DNA from: Maylandia zebra
Lineage: Eukaryota > Chordata > Actinopteri > Cichliformes > Cichlidae
Direction of reading: 5' to 3'
Assembly: GCF_041146795.1 (NCBI RefSeq)
Contig: NC_135172.1
Coordinates: forward strand, 37,123,623-37,187,622
DNA: 64,000 bases
Part shown: in pieces, positions 1 through 12,514 of the stretch
Position numbering within the stretch: the first letter of the stretch is position 1
Layout: each line of letters begins with the position of its first letter
Program-made: the position numbers and the translations under genes
Notes under the pieces: generated by a model
The model's database searches: none
Told to the model about the DNA's origin: nothing
What the model saw: the letters and a program-made list of their open reading frames with translations, nothing else

Positions 1-1320
1 CAGCAATAAAAGCCTCATAAAGAGGTTAAAACAAAAGATAGTTCTTTTAAAAAGATAAATAAATCAGGAATTAAAGTCAATACCATTAGAAATTATCCCC
101 TATCTTGGGGATAATTGCTAGCAGCTTGCCACATTAACCTTTAAACCCTTTTATTTTAGCTACTTAAGATGCATGGCAGCAGTCACACTCCGCCTTGGGC
201 CTAGATGTACAGCTGTTTGTCAACACACCACTTAAAGACAACCCCAATATCCTTGCAGCTTTAGCAGATGCTATATCACAAACCTGGGTTTGACATTAGT
301 TCAGTTGGAGACCTACTAATAATATGTTTACTAGCTTCAGACAGCTATCCGAATTCAATGGTCTACACAGACATAATCTTTTTAAATGCCTACAGATTAA
401 ACATTGGGTCAGGAGCCAAACATTAGCATACCATACCAAACGTAACTCCACAAAAGGCCTTATTTCTTCTGTTTATGAAATTGTCACTGACAATTTACCA
501 GCCTGTGATAATTGTTCAAAAAAAATCAAATAAGGAATTAGACTTAAATTGAACATATGAAGACAGTAATTTGTCTGGTTGCTAAATTCATCTCAGACAT
601 GATTGTTATCTACTCAACACAGTTAATATTATCCACTGAATATTACACTTCATATAGACTGAGTAAACTGAGAGACTGTATCTCTGACCAGTTCAAAAGG
701 TGTAAAATCTCTGTTGGGGATCTTGTTCATATGCTTTGGAGTTGTGTGCAGTTACAGTCCTACTGGAACGCTGTGATCACAATAACCTCAGAGGTGTGTG
801 AATTTCATTTGGACTCTGCTCCTAAGATCTGGATACTTGGAGATACTTTGCGTTGCTTCCAACTACTGTAGCAAAATGCGTATACTTAAAAAACTGGAAA
901 TCAACAGCACTTCCGAGCCAGAAACACTGGATTAACGAGCTGTCATCAAACTACACTCCTGAAAAAATCCTCCATTCAGTATAGGGGGAAATGAACAGTT
1001 TGAGCAAACATGGACTCGCTTTTTGAATTTTCTAACATGACTAGGCTTGATGGACTATTCTTTTCTGGTTTGGCTACAGCTTTTACTTATTTTACTTATT
1101 TATCTTTATTCTATACTTTATTTACTTTATTTTCACTCCTAAATGTTTGTGTTAGATGGAACTGTTAAAATTAATTTTAATATATACATTGTGATTTTGT
1201 TTGTCCCTTATTTATTTACTTTTTCTTAAATAGAATGTACTGCTGTGAAGCACACTAGATGTCAACTTTTGTTAATGATCATATGTTCTTAATAAAAAAA
1301 AAATAAAGATAAATAAATCT
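1..1320 (+). mobile_element. 3' end of an L1-like LINE, degenerate
   Basis: Two broken reading pieces look like the C-terminal part of a fish L1-type ORF2. At 324-533 a segment reads with the pattern FTSFRQL...LFKCLQI, which resembles the stretch following the reverse transcriptase. At about 660-990, spread over more than one frame, there is C..F..C..S-type text with HMLWSC and YWNAV, then KNWKSTALP..KHWINEL, which is typical of the ORF2 tail. Stops and frame changes show it is dead. The 3' end runs into an AT-rich tail with an A9 run and AATAAA-like repeats at about 1292-1319, as expected for a LINE 3' end. The start is outside the window or eroded; only the part from about 150 onward is recognisable. 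Family assignment is by pattern recognition, not by a search. Confidence 0.6.
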
Positions 1321-4300
1321 CTTATAGATTTAAAGGTTCATACAAACTTACCCAGTCCTGATATTTATAAAGTAATTTAAAAGTGTGGATATGAAGTCAC
1401 TTTAATAGAAAAAACTACATTTAGATTTGCAAGGCTTAACAGTCATGCTGCTGGGTAGTGCAGTTTGTCTTCTGTCTTGCTTATATGTAGATAATTTAAT
1501 TTGCACCATAATAAAACAATTAAAATAAAATAAAAATCACAAAAGTAAAAAAGACATATTTTGGAAATTCATCAATAACACGATAAAATTAGAATTTCCG
1601 AGCTTTTCACTGTGTCCAACAAACGGATTGCAAATGCAGGCAACTAAATCAACACTTTACGGTTTGCACAGAAAGACAAACAGCGTTTCTGATTACAGAG
1701 GCTGTCCTGAGGAGGCTATTTATTTTCTCTTCTCTAACAGCTGGGGTGAGAGCCAGGGGAGGTCAGTCATTGTTCTACCCTTTCACGAGGCTTTATGGAG
1801 GATCAAAGGCTCATCACCGAGCCTCGTTTCCACAGCATCTTTACAGCATGGGCTCAAACTGATTTGATGGTATCACACATTTTCTTCCAGTTGGTTCCTC
1901 TTAGACAAAAATAAAACTGTGGAGTGGCATTTGAGAAACACAGAACCGGGACACATCTTTCAGAAGCTCCTGCATTTCTAAAGAATAAGTATTAGAAAAA
2001 TAACTGGACCAAAGGGGTTTTAAAAGTTCCTGTAAGATACTGTAGCTGATTATGGTATGCGGATCATTAGGAGAAATGACATGGATCACTAATACTTTCA
2101 TTGCCAGCTTAAAAATGGAAGTTCACAGCTGTTAATGGTTTTAATGTTTTGGTGTGATTGGTGCATGGCTCACTGTTTGTATATATTCACGGTTCATAGT
2201 CCTGTGTTGTTAATGAAACACTGAGAGACCAAATATCACACAAGGCTTTTAGTCACAAGCAACTAAACATGATTATAAACATGCTTTGGGTGAGCTGGCT
2301 TTATAGATACATGTGCACACTGCACAAATAAATACACAAACATATTCATTGACATATGCAGTCAAAAATGCACATAAATCCCAGCACTCTGATTTTGGCT
2401 GTGCTTGAACAACATTTTTCTGATGGACGTGTTGATGTGCAAGTTTCCACTTAGTAACGTGGAGCTTATTCTGTGTAGGTGGACGTCTGCTACAATCTCT
2501 GCAGTAAATATCTGAGGATGAAACTTGATGGAAAAATATGGATGGTAATGATAGCACTACTTTTAGATAGACGGGCATTAAAAGAAGCACATTACATCAC
2601 TCCTTACAGTGCAATTTCACAAACATGGGAGAGTTGGGTAGAGACAGAGCTGCTGGCCAAGAAATGCAGTTGGCATAAAAGAGCGACTTGACTTTGTGAC
2701 CTATACTGTAATTTCCTCTTATCGCATTGGAAACACTCCAGCTTGAATTCTGTAAGTGTTTCTTATTTACACAATAAACTCAGTGAAAGGCAGTAAAATA
2801 GCAAGGTCTCCACAACTCCTGCTTGTATGTATGGTGTGTTAACAGCACGAGTGCATGTTTGAATGACCCCGTGTCCTCATACACTGAACCAAAACCACAT
2901 GTTTGGGACAAACAGCTGCTTTTCATAACCACACACTGTCGCAGTGTTATCCATGTTAGGGCACTACAGCCCACATTTTACGGGGTTAAAAAGCAGTTTG
3001 AGCTTAATTTGCATCTGTTAGACATCAGAAGGAATTACTGTAAAAGCAATAAATGAAAAAAGTTAACTAAAATTCAATTTCAGACATAGCTCAATATAAA
3101 TATAGTACTCAAACAGAAATGTGAGTTTTTCTTAATATATTATAGCCTTTTGATTAAAGAATGAATGAGAATCCAGACTTTGAATCATCTGGAATCAATA
3201 ACATGTAAGCTAAGTATTTTTTACAAGATCTGGGCAAGAGAGTGAATTTTTCACATTTTGCACATACTGAGAGCAGATGTCAGTCATAAATATTATAATG
3301 GATAATAGTTTAGACACTGTTAAATATGAAATTTGACATTTCTTGATCATCCTGATTCACTAATGAGAATATATAACGCATCTGAAGTCTTTGAGAGTCA
3401 ACAGCACCTGAGGCTGGCCTCTGTTTGACCTTTCACCCTGTATGTCAAGTCAAAGTGTACTTCAAGACCTTATTTCAAAACTACAGCAGTGCCGCATAAC
3501 TCTCAGGAAAAAAAGGCTATCTAAAACACAAACACACACGTAGAAAAACACACTGACTATCTCAAACAATGGGCACAAATAATACATAATAAGTAAGTTA
3601 TTGCTTACTCATAGCAGGATAAAAAAATATTAATAAGTCTCAACTCAAGCTGGACCAAACGTCTGCTGGAAACAGCAGGTGTAAAGGATTGATTTAAAAG
3701 TAGATAATATTTTGGCTTATCTGATAAAAAGCAGTAAATTGCTTCACGCTTCAAGCTTTATGGCGGCAACCTGAAAAGCATGATCCTCCTGTTAGGTAAC
3801 CACAAGAAGCATCTGGTTAGAGGCTAAAATTATTAAAAGACAGGCTGCTGCATTTTGTACCATCTGCAGATGTGCAAGACAGGAAATATTAAAAATAACA
3901 TACCAAACTTTCACGAGTCAAGTCTACATGAAGTGAAAAGCATGCATGACTACCTGCAGGTCTATAAAATATTCCACCTTAAAAAACAACAGAGCTTTTA
4001 AAGTTGTCTAAAATCACAGCCATTTTTTTTTTTTTTTTACTGTAAATGTAGGGTCTACAGGGGTACAAATCAGGAGTACTAGCAGTGTCTGATTTAACCT
4101 CATTTTAGCTACTTAGACATTAAGGAAGTTAATGGATGTTTTTAATGAGTACTTTGTATCATTTGGCAGCATTTCAAAGGACGCTTTAGTTGCACATTTT
4201 TAACCCAGCATGAGACGACCTTCCCTTTTTCTGGCTGTTTTGACAGGTAAGAGTATTTGTTTAGCTACAGTACAACCACACAAGTCCCTCAGCCCATGAT

Positions 4301-4509
4301 GTGCTTTTTGGTTATTAAAATATATAAAACCTTTGATAATTCCTAATAGTGTCACTTATAATCTAATTTAAATGTAAATTAGATTATAATTTAAATAAAA
4401 AATACATTCTAGTATTCTCAGCTCACAGTAGTCTGCAATTCTTTGCTGAAGTATATAGTTATTGTGTAAAAGTGTGGCTATTGCTTCCTAATATTAAAGA
4501 TTAAACTAT
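1321..4509. other. Intergenic, no gene seen; decayed repeat at about 3640-4010
   Basis: No coding region with family resemblance was found on either strand. Short open stretches have no recognisable domains and no splice-consistent neighbours. The stretch from about 3640 to 4010 (text such as 'gctgcattttgtaccatctgcag') resembles the distal half of a very common teleost dispersed repeat whose proximal half appears at about 23030-23560. A T16 homopolymer sits at about 4023-4039. Confidence 0.5.
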
Positions 4510-4517
4510 TGGATATG

Positions 4518-5497
4518 CAGTGTTGGGGAGTAACGGAATACATGTACCGCCGTTACGTATTTAAAATACAAAATATGAGTAACTGTATTCCGTTACAGTT
4601 ACCGTTTAAAAAGGTGGTATTTAGAATACAGTTACTTTGTTGAAATAAATGGATTACACTGCAGTACTTTCCTGTTTCATTTTGTCGCGGGTCAGGACTG
4701 TTTGGGTTTTGTTTGACAGCTACGTTCTGTTGTTCCAGGCGGCAGCGTTACGGTTGCCATGGTTACAGGGCGATGCTCTCTCTCTCTGCGACTGTGTGTT
4801 TCCTGGGTGAGAGAGCGCCTTTTCGTTGTTGTTGTTGTTGTTGTGCTAAGCTAACAGGCAGAATGCTACAAGCATAGCTCTAAAGAATGTAGCATCATGG
4901 GCAGTGTAGTCCGTGTTGCAGGGAGAATGGACTGCCATACACGTTATGGGTCTGTGAGCGCGAGGAGGGAGAAAAAGGGGAGTGGAAAGGTACGAGTTGT
5001 CATCGAGCAAAAACGGGAGCTGGAAGCATGTAAATATAATAATAACCACTGCAGCCAAGAAGAGTGCCTGACGAGCCCAGTTGTAAGTAAGCTATTAAGA
5101 CTTGACTGTACACCGTGTTCATGTTTTCCTCCGAAACAATAATTTCCGTTGGAGCAGCCTTTCGACGCCTCTCTCTATCTCTTGCAAGAAAAGTTGACCC
5201 ACACAACAAAGTAAAGCTATTTTTCGGCTACGAGCCGACAGGGACCCCGCCGTATTAGTCAGAGGTCCCTTTACTACAGTTCGGAGTCGCGGACCTTCAG
5301 TAATAGTAATAAATCACACAGCAATAGTACATTCACGTTGTTGTAAAAAGCATGATAATATATTAAGTAATCCAAAGTATTCAGAATACGTTACTGTCAT
5401 TGAGTAACGTAACGGAATACGTTACAGAATACATTTTGGGGCATGTATTCTGTATTCTGTAATGGAATACATTTTAAAAGTAACCTTCCCAACACTG
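4518..5497. mobile_element. Complete non-autonomous hAT-type element with 8-bp target duplication
   Basis: The 980-bp element starts CAGTGTTGGGGAGTAAC and ends with the inverse form (…CTTCCCAACACTG). It is flanked on both sides by the same 8 bases, TGGATATG (4510-4517 and 5498-5505). Eight-base duplications with CAG-type ends are the hallmark of hAT superfamily insertions. Subterminal regions on both sides repeat variants of 'taacggaatac' (and its complement), likely transposase binding sites. Inside are (GTT)n at about 4825-4841 and GC-richer unique sequence, but no transposase can be read, so it would need a transposase supplied in trans. The intact duplication and termini suggest a fairly recent insertion. 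Confidence 0.85.
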
Positions 5498-5505
5498 TGG
5501 ATATG

Positions 5506-8500
5506 TAATGGCTGTTTTTTCCTCCCAACATATTTACATATTGCAGATCAAATTTAGAGAAAAAATAAATTGAATCTTGGATTTTTTGTCTCTAAAAACA
5601 GAAGCAAAACAAATGAGCCGAGTGTGTGTAAATAAAATTGTCATTTGGTAATGAATGGAAGAAGAAGAAAGGAAATTTTAAAAGAAAAGTGCAAAAAGAA
5701 AAGAACTAAGCCTTAATACTGAGAACAAAGGAAAGCCAAAGTTTTATGAAGAGTGACTTGACTGGTGCCAACTTTCTGTCATTTAACGATTTCTCTGTTA
5801 GAATTTCTCATACTGAATCCTCATGCAGTCAATGTTACCATGTTAAATGCGTCCATGTTGTAAGAAAGGAAATAATTTCAAACACCACAAATACCATGAA
5901 GAAGCAGCCTAAATCATTCATTTTTAAATGCAGAGTTCTGGTTTAGATTTCATAGTTATGAAAGAAAGAAAGTTTATTTTATTCAGTCTATGGCTGTGAT
6001 GGACTTGACAGACTAATGGTCTGTCCATGGTGCACACTAGCCTACCCTGGATAAGTGATTAAACAGACAGATGGATGGTGAACATAAGATTGGTATGATG
6101 ATGACAGTTCTATTTCAAGCTTAATTTAAAACTCTAGTTTGTCCAACAGTGTTATTACATGTAATAACAAATATTTAGTAATAAGATATTTATGTATGCG
6201 TGACAACAGTAATAGTTCCTGTCAGACATCTGTTGGCAATTTTCAGATATGTTCATGTCAGTTCAAAGTAGGTCAAGTGCTGATTTATACTGCTTTTGAA
6301 ACAAAAATGAACTAAACCAGGAGAATTCATGTTAAGTGAACACGTCACTGGCGCTGGCAATTATAAACTCCTCGTGACCGGAGGCTCGTGCTGCAGAGAC
6401 AGTCAGCATACAGCGGTGACTTATTTCTTTCAACTCTGTCTGTTAAGTTTAAAATAAAATGTGTCTTAATGTTTTCTATTGCTCTATTACATCTAGCAGG
6501 CAAAACAAAGTTGTTTTAGTTGTGAATGTGAGGCTAATGCTGTGGGCCGTCCTTCATTGGTTTTCTTGAGACTTAGCTAGAATAAATTTGATATATACTT
6601 GCTGTAATTTTCATAAGCATTAACATAATTCATGTCATACTATAAATATAACTAAACAGTGGGCTCACGCATCCAATCTAATTTATTATTGCAAATGCTT
6701 GAAGGTTGTTGCCATCCTCAAAGTCCAGACTATCAATCAGGAAGTGGCGTTGTCCAAACATTTTTGAAATAAAGGGGATTTGGAGCTTACTAACTGGCTA
6801 ACACAGAGCGAAGTTTATAATTTTATTGTTAATATTTTCAAATAGTCTTTTAAACATCACAAACACACTTGTGTATTTGTAAGAAGAGACTTGTGGTAAG
6901 TAGAATTTCTTTGTTATGCTTTTGTGTTTTTGTATACCTGAGCTGCCTTGTTATCAGCATTTTTAAATAAAGAGAATTCCTGTCTCCAAGTGCGTTTCCT
7001 CCACCACATCAGCAGCCCTCTTACAGTTGTCATCAGGGAAAGGTTGAAATAAATGCCAAATAATTCCAAAGTATAGTTCCAAAGAACTAGTGCTGGAAAA
7101 CCTTGGCTATGACATTCAGCAGACTGTTGAACAATTGACTAATCTGCATCTGCGTATCATTAGCAAGTCTGGCTGGGGTAAATCTCTTTTCCTTTGAACT
7201 TAGGCCCATCTCAGAGCACTGGTTTTCAGTGTTTGAGTCTTCATGTTGTACATATCCATTAACTTGAAATACAGGCTATGCCTCACCCTTAAAATGATCA
7301 GCTAGAAGAGGAAATGAGCTGTGCAGCCAATTGTGAGCTACCTGTGTTTTTACTTGCCTTGGTTGATTTTATTGAAACATCTGGAATCTAAATGAGGTTT
7401 TTTTTTTTTATTGAAACAGTTGAATAAACGTTTAGACTTTGCCGGTAAAACCAGTAAGGAAATATAGTTTATTTCCTGGCCTACACTTGCTGGATATCCA
7501 AGTTATTACTTGGAAACCCATTAGATGTCCCACAGATCCCTCTTGAGAAACAGTATTGCCACTTGCTTTAAAACTTAAATGGAAGTGCTGACAACCTAAA
7601 AGGCTGTGCTAGCAATTCACAACAGATGTATCAATCCATATCTGTTGCACTAAGTGGTCCAATCCTGTCTTAGACACTTTAGCATAAAAGTGCAGATGCT
7701 TTCAGTTGCTCCTTATGTTGACACTGTATGGCTGAGGTTGTCAAGGCAGCAAACTCTACATGCAAATAGTTTTGCCTTTGGAAGGAAAAGTGCATATTTT
7801 TATATGATACATGTTCATCTTCTCTCATGTAAGCAACCATTAACTTCAGTAGTATATCCATTGTTAATATCATTAACTAGTTTCAACCTATCATAAGTAG
7901 TTTCACAGGAGCCAGTTATGAGGCAGCATCATGATGTGATGATATGAGATTGCTACATATGTATTACTTACAAGAACAATGCTGTTTGATCTTCAGCTGG
8001 CAAGGCTACCAAATTATCATTGTGGGATATTTTGTTTTAGTCACAGACCTTTAGCACAATGCTGTATTTAAATCTTTTTTAAAAAGTCTACTTGACACAT
8101 GTCAGCTGCACCTGTGAAGTTAAAATAATCAGCTATATCTGTTTCTGTCTGTCTGTCTCTGAGTCAGACACTATTTCCATCGTAAATTACGGTTCTTTTC
8201 TTTTATTTCCCAACACCGCCCCACTCCTCTGGTTTCAGTTTTTGTCCTCTTGTGTTTACCACCAGGAAGATTGCTTTCTCCTGTTCTAATGTGTTGCACA
8301 TGTGCCTAATTGGTATCCCTCTGTGTGTTTATAGTCTGCGGCCCAATTCCAGTCCATACCATACACCCTCCCACTCTGTGACAAGTGTAACTCAGTGTAG
8401 AGTCAACACTGTAGCTGATGCGGTGTTGGATTATTTTACTACTTAATTAACATGTAGGGGAGGAAAAAAGAACAGCAAGCTTTAGGATACCTTTGTCTTT

Positions 8501-9130
8501 CCCAAACAGACGAAGGATTCTGAAAGAAACACATGGGACTTGTATCTTTTACTGTGTGGACTTTCCTTTATATTGGACACAGAACAGGTACTGCACCAAC
8601 ACATCCACTTAACACTTTTTAATGTAGAACAGCATCCAGTGTAGGGAACTGTTTAACACCAATACACTAATGAAGCAAACATGGTTACAGGCTGCATTGT
8701 GATAAGACCTTTTTCATTCCTTCTTAGAGCGTCTTTATGTCAGATGTTAAGCAGTTAAACTGAACTGGAACTGAATGTTCCAGCTTGCTGCTTGACTCTG
8801 GATTTTGAACCTGCCTGTTTCCTTTGGTGATGAGCGCTTCCTGAGCTCTTTTGTCACCTTCTTGAACTTTTACCTTTTTGTTTTTGGTATCCTCCACTTG
8901 ACTCATCCGATTTTTAAGCATCTGTCCTTTGTAGTTTTGAGTTCTTTTTGAATTTTGTGTTATTATTATGTTACAGATTGTCTGGTTGGTTATTTTCTCG
9001 GTTTAGATTTTCTTATTTTCATTTTTGTTGTGTTTTACAGTGACGTTTCTATTTTATTGTTAGAGTTTATATTTAAAGGCTTGAGTTTCATGATGCATGC
9101 TCAATCATCATGGTAAGGAAATCATAAAAA
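5506..9130. other. Intergenic, no gene seen
   Basis: AT-rich sequence with scattered short open frames on both strands, none with a recognisable domain, signal peptide or splice-consistent continuation. No tRNA-like or other RNA-like fold was recognised. No strong repeat was recognised apart from short homopolymers. Confidence 0.4.
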
Positions 9131-9139
9131 GTTGTTGTT

Positions 9140-9580
9140 GTGCATCTGGACAGAATCAACTGTCCAGATGAGTCAAGGAGGCCATTTACGTGAAAAGGGA
9201 AAGACCATCTCTGAATCAAGGAGGGAGCCTAAGGGTACATCGCCATCTTACAATGCTGTGATTGCAGCCATTCCCTAACTCTCTGTAAATGGTACTCATA
9301 GCCATTGATCAATGGTCATTGATTATGGATTAATGGGCTTTGATCAGTGGTTGTTGATCAATGGTCATGACAATTTGCACATTAATAATCAAGAAACTGA
9401 CGTCACAGCCCATTGTTCCTCAGTAATGTAAATGCAAATGCAATGTTTATGTTTAAGGTTGGGGAAAGCTGCAGTCACCTGAGACTGAAGAAGTCACTTG
9501 GATGAGTGACGAAATGTTTCTCCCACTGAAAACCTCCAGATGAACAGAATTAACCTTTTGGGGGGTCCTTGAGCTTCAGT
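9140..9580 (+). mobile_element. Penelope-like element 3' fragment
   Basis: At about 9178-9235 the plus strand reads EAIYVKRE-P-LNQGG. This is the conserved C-terminal motif that follows the GIY-YIG-type endonuclease of fish Penelope-like retrotransposons. It is then frameshifted but continues with a SYNAVIAAIP-like stretch. The 3' region at about 9478-9575 (ACTGAAGAAG… GATGAGTGACGAAA… TCTCCCACTGAAAACC) matches the usual tail of these elements. There is no reverse transcriptase, so this is a dead fragment, of a different subfamily from the copy at 11793-13994. Recognition is from memory of the family. Confidence 0.6.
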
Positions 9581-11778
9581 TTAACCTGTGTTCCATTGCA
9601 TCCTGTTAAGTCTGTGTCACTTCTTGTTCTGTTTTGGAAGCTGTTATCTTCCATGTCTCGTTCCTAGCTTTACCTTCCTTGTCTTGTCATCCTTGGTTAG
9701 TTTCAGCTATGTTTAGTTCTCCACTTGTTTCTGCTTCTTTCATTACCTCTCATGTCTTTAAGCCCTCAGTTTATTTCTGTTTTTTGTTGTATTGCCGTCT
9801 GTTTGTTTCCTGCTTTATCCTGTGTCCTGTAACCAGCCTTAATAAATGGTTCTGTTTGTATTCTGAACACTGACTCCCTGGGTCTCTGCATTTTGGTCTG
9901 TGTTTTCAAATAGCCTTATTAAACTGTGAAATAAATTTTTGAATCCACTTTGGCAACTTGGCACCAAACGGTTATGAAATATGGAACAGGTGCAGCAAGA
10001 GTGGAATGTACAATTTTTCCTCTTTGCTCCTTCTTACAGTGAGCAGTCCCTAATTTTCACCAAAGGTAGCAGCACTGCTATCCATGTATGACCTCAGATC
10101 TCCACGGCATTCTGGAATGTTTCAACTCATGAAACACTAATCCCAACAGAAAAGAGGAGAATGGGAAAAGAAGCACAATTATAAGAAGTGATGAAAAATG
10201 AAACTACATAGAGGCTTAATCCAATGGGTGTGAAGCTGGAAATCCTGTAATTTCACAGATTTTAGTACAGTACATTCTTTTTGGCAGTTTGTGCAGCCGA
10301 CTGGCTGAACTTTTTATTCTGTTTTTGTTCGCATGAGATTTGTACTATGCAGATCTCATGTTTGCCTATTTCTCTGTGGAGTCTGGGTGGATTGCTTTTT
10401 GTAAGTCATTGCACAATAATATTTTAAAACTTTGCAGTTTAACATGCATCAGGACCTGAAGTGGTCTTTGTGTGAATTTATGGGAAATTTAAAATTTATA
10501 GCTCCAGAGTATGATGTAAAAATCCCTTGGTGAAAAACTGTTGACTGGCTTCTGTGTACTGTGGGTGGAGAGGACATTGGGTTACTGGACTGCTATCCTC
10601 TATCCACAAAGGGACCAGGTGGAGCCTGCTGGCCAACTTCCACAAACATCTAAAAACAGCTCTCGAGAGAATAAAAAGGGCAACAGCTAAATATGCAGAG
10701 AGACAGAGGTGTTTGTGTGGAAGCAGAAACACTAAGAGGCAGAGACTGATAAACCTATTATTAGTCACCTTGTTTGGTTTGACTATAGTCACCATTTCGT
10801 TTACACACTTGGTACAAAGTCCTGCTTTGAATCCAACCAGGCAGATGTATGTCTTACTTATTGCCACAGAAACACACCATTAAACTCCATCAACAGGTCT
10901 GCCAATATTATATCAGCAAGATTCATCATGAAAAGGTCATTAGTGTTTGTTTGCAACCCCAGTGGGACTAAAAATGATTTAACTTGCAGTTGCTTGTAGA
11001 CAGTGCCTTATCACCTTAATGAATTATTGTGCCTCTGTGTGTTGGTCCCTAGCAAGCAGGAACCTCCAAGGCCTCCGGGTGCCAAAAAAATGCAGTTCCT
11101 TTACTAGAGGTTGATAGCACTTTTTTCCAGTCTGTTTCAAAAGACTGATGTCACCCACAGTCTTTTGAAACTGTGGGTGGCATCACAGCAACTATTTCCA
11201 TTTTTTATATACAATCTTTGTACTCTGTCTCTCTAAGTGTGGATTTAACAATGGTACACAATGAGTTTGTTTGCCTCTTATAAGAAAGTGAGCTTTGAAA
11301 TTGGAAAAAAACTAACATAAGTTTTGTTTTATTTAGTTCTTTTTTTTTTTACTATCACTAAAGCGTGTGTTTCGAGGGTTAATTTAGATGGTGTTTTCAT
11401 GTTTGAAAAGAACTGCTGCTGACTTGAACCTTCACAGAGAGTGAAAGAGGAACATGATGAGTCCAAGGGGAGAGAGTGAACAATCGGTTATGAAACTACA
11501 TGAGTCAACGTTTGTTCATCAGCCAAACTCTGCGTTTTTTCCCCTCAGCGGGATTAAGATGGGGCGGGCGGCTATATTAGCCTGTACTTGCTGCTGAATG
11601 AGGCATCATTATAAACAGCCCCCTGTAATAAAATAAAACAGTAAGCTTTGAAAGAATTTGGTCACTTCCCAATAATTTTGGTTCCATATTTGGAGTTTGT
11701 GCAGCCCTGCAGAGCATCACTGCACTATGGAGGAGGCTTCTGTTTATGTGACACAATGAAGAGTCACTTGGAGCTTGT
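9581..11778. other. Intergenic, no gene seen
   Basis: No supported gene. Opposed open frames at about 10496-10883 have no recognisable domain and lie on top of each other. The only structured item is the hairpin pair at 11134-11179, described separately. Confidence 0.4.
11134..11179. repeat. Two mutually exclusive hairpins
   Basis: The arm gtttcaaaagact (11134-11146) is perfectly complementary to agtcttttgaaac (11159-11171). The overlapping arm cacccacag (11152-11160) pairs perfectly with ctgtgggtg (11171-11179). The two stems share bases, so only one can form at a time. This is probably debris of an inverted duplication. Confidence 0.6.
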
Positions 11779-12163
11779 ACATAACATCCAATCAAAGGAG
11801 CTTGCAAAGAATAGCGTCTGGACTTATTTAGGTTGCTTGAAGACGTTTCACCTCTCCACCTTAATAACCTGATGATCCTCTAATCGCCTGAGCCAAGGTG
11901 TGAAAATGGGTGTGTGTCCCAATCAGCCAGGGTTTTGGGTGAGCTCATTGTGAAACCTGGCCCCACCTTATCATGCGAATTCCTGAGGTCAGATGGCCCA
12001 GGCTGTGAGTGGGCGTTAAGGCGTCTGGGGAGGGAACTCAAAACTGGATTATAGATGGCAGAGAGTTGGTGTCGTAAACCACCGCCTCTGTTCAAAGATG
12101 GTCGCTCACAGTGGACATAGATTCTCTTTCACTCCTCTTTCAAACCATCTGTCCTCTCTGTCC

Positions 12164-12514
12164 AGACGCAACAACATTGTCATCCCCTATGTATCAGAAA
12201 AACTCAGGAGAGTTTTCTCCAAGCATGACATCCCGGTGCATTTCAGACCCAGCAACACACTCAGACAAAAACTGGTTCACCTGAAAGACAAAACTCCAAA
12301 ACACAAACTTAACAATGTGGTGTATGCTGTACAGTGCAGCGAGGAATGCCCAGACCTCTACATCGGAGAGACCAAACAGCCACTTCACAAGCGCATGGCG
12401 CAACATAGAAGAGCCACCTCCACAGGACAAGACTCAGCAGTCCATCTGCATCTTAAGGACAAAGGTCACTCTTTCGAGGATGCCAATGTTCATATTTTGG
12501 ACAGAGAGGACTAG
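12164..12514 (+). pseudogene. GIY-YIG-type endonuclease domain fragment of a Penelope-like element
   Basis: The plus frame 12098-12514 encodes the C-terminal endonuclease part of a Penelope-like retrotransposon. Visible motifs are IVIPYVSEKLRRVF, then NNVVYAVQC with a CSEEC cysteine pair, LYIGET (the YIG half of the GIY-YIG motif) and the KRMAQHRRA helix. The first about 22 codons of that frame are only the antisense reading of the inverted arm and are not part of the protein. The reading frame is cut by the hAT insertion at 12512; the rest of the domain (EAIYVHCERPSLN motif) resumes at about 13549. It lacks the reverse transcriptase and cannot act alone. Family recognition is confident; the subfamily is not assigned. 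Confidence 0.8.

Noticed and set aside
10496-10883. Overlapping 123-aa and 109-aa open frames on opposite strands
   Set aside because: Neither shows a family motif; mutual overlap suggests chance.
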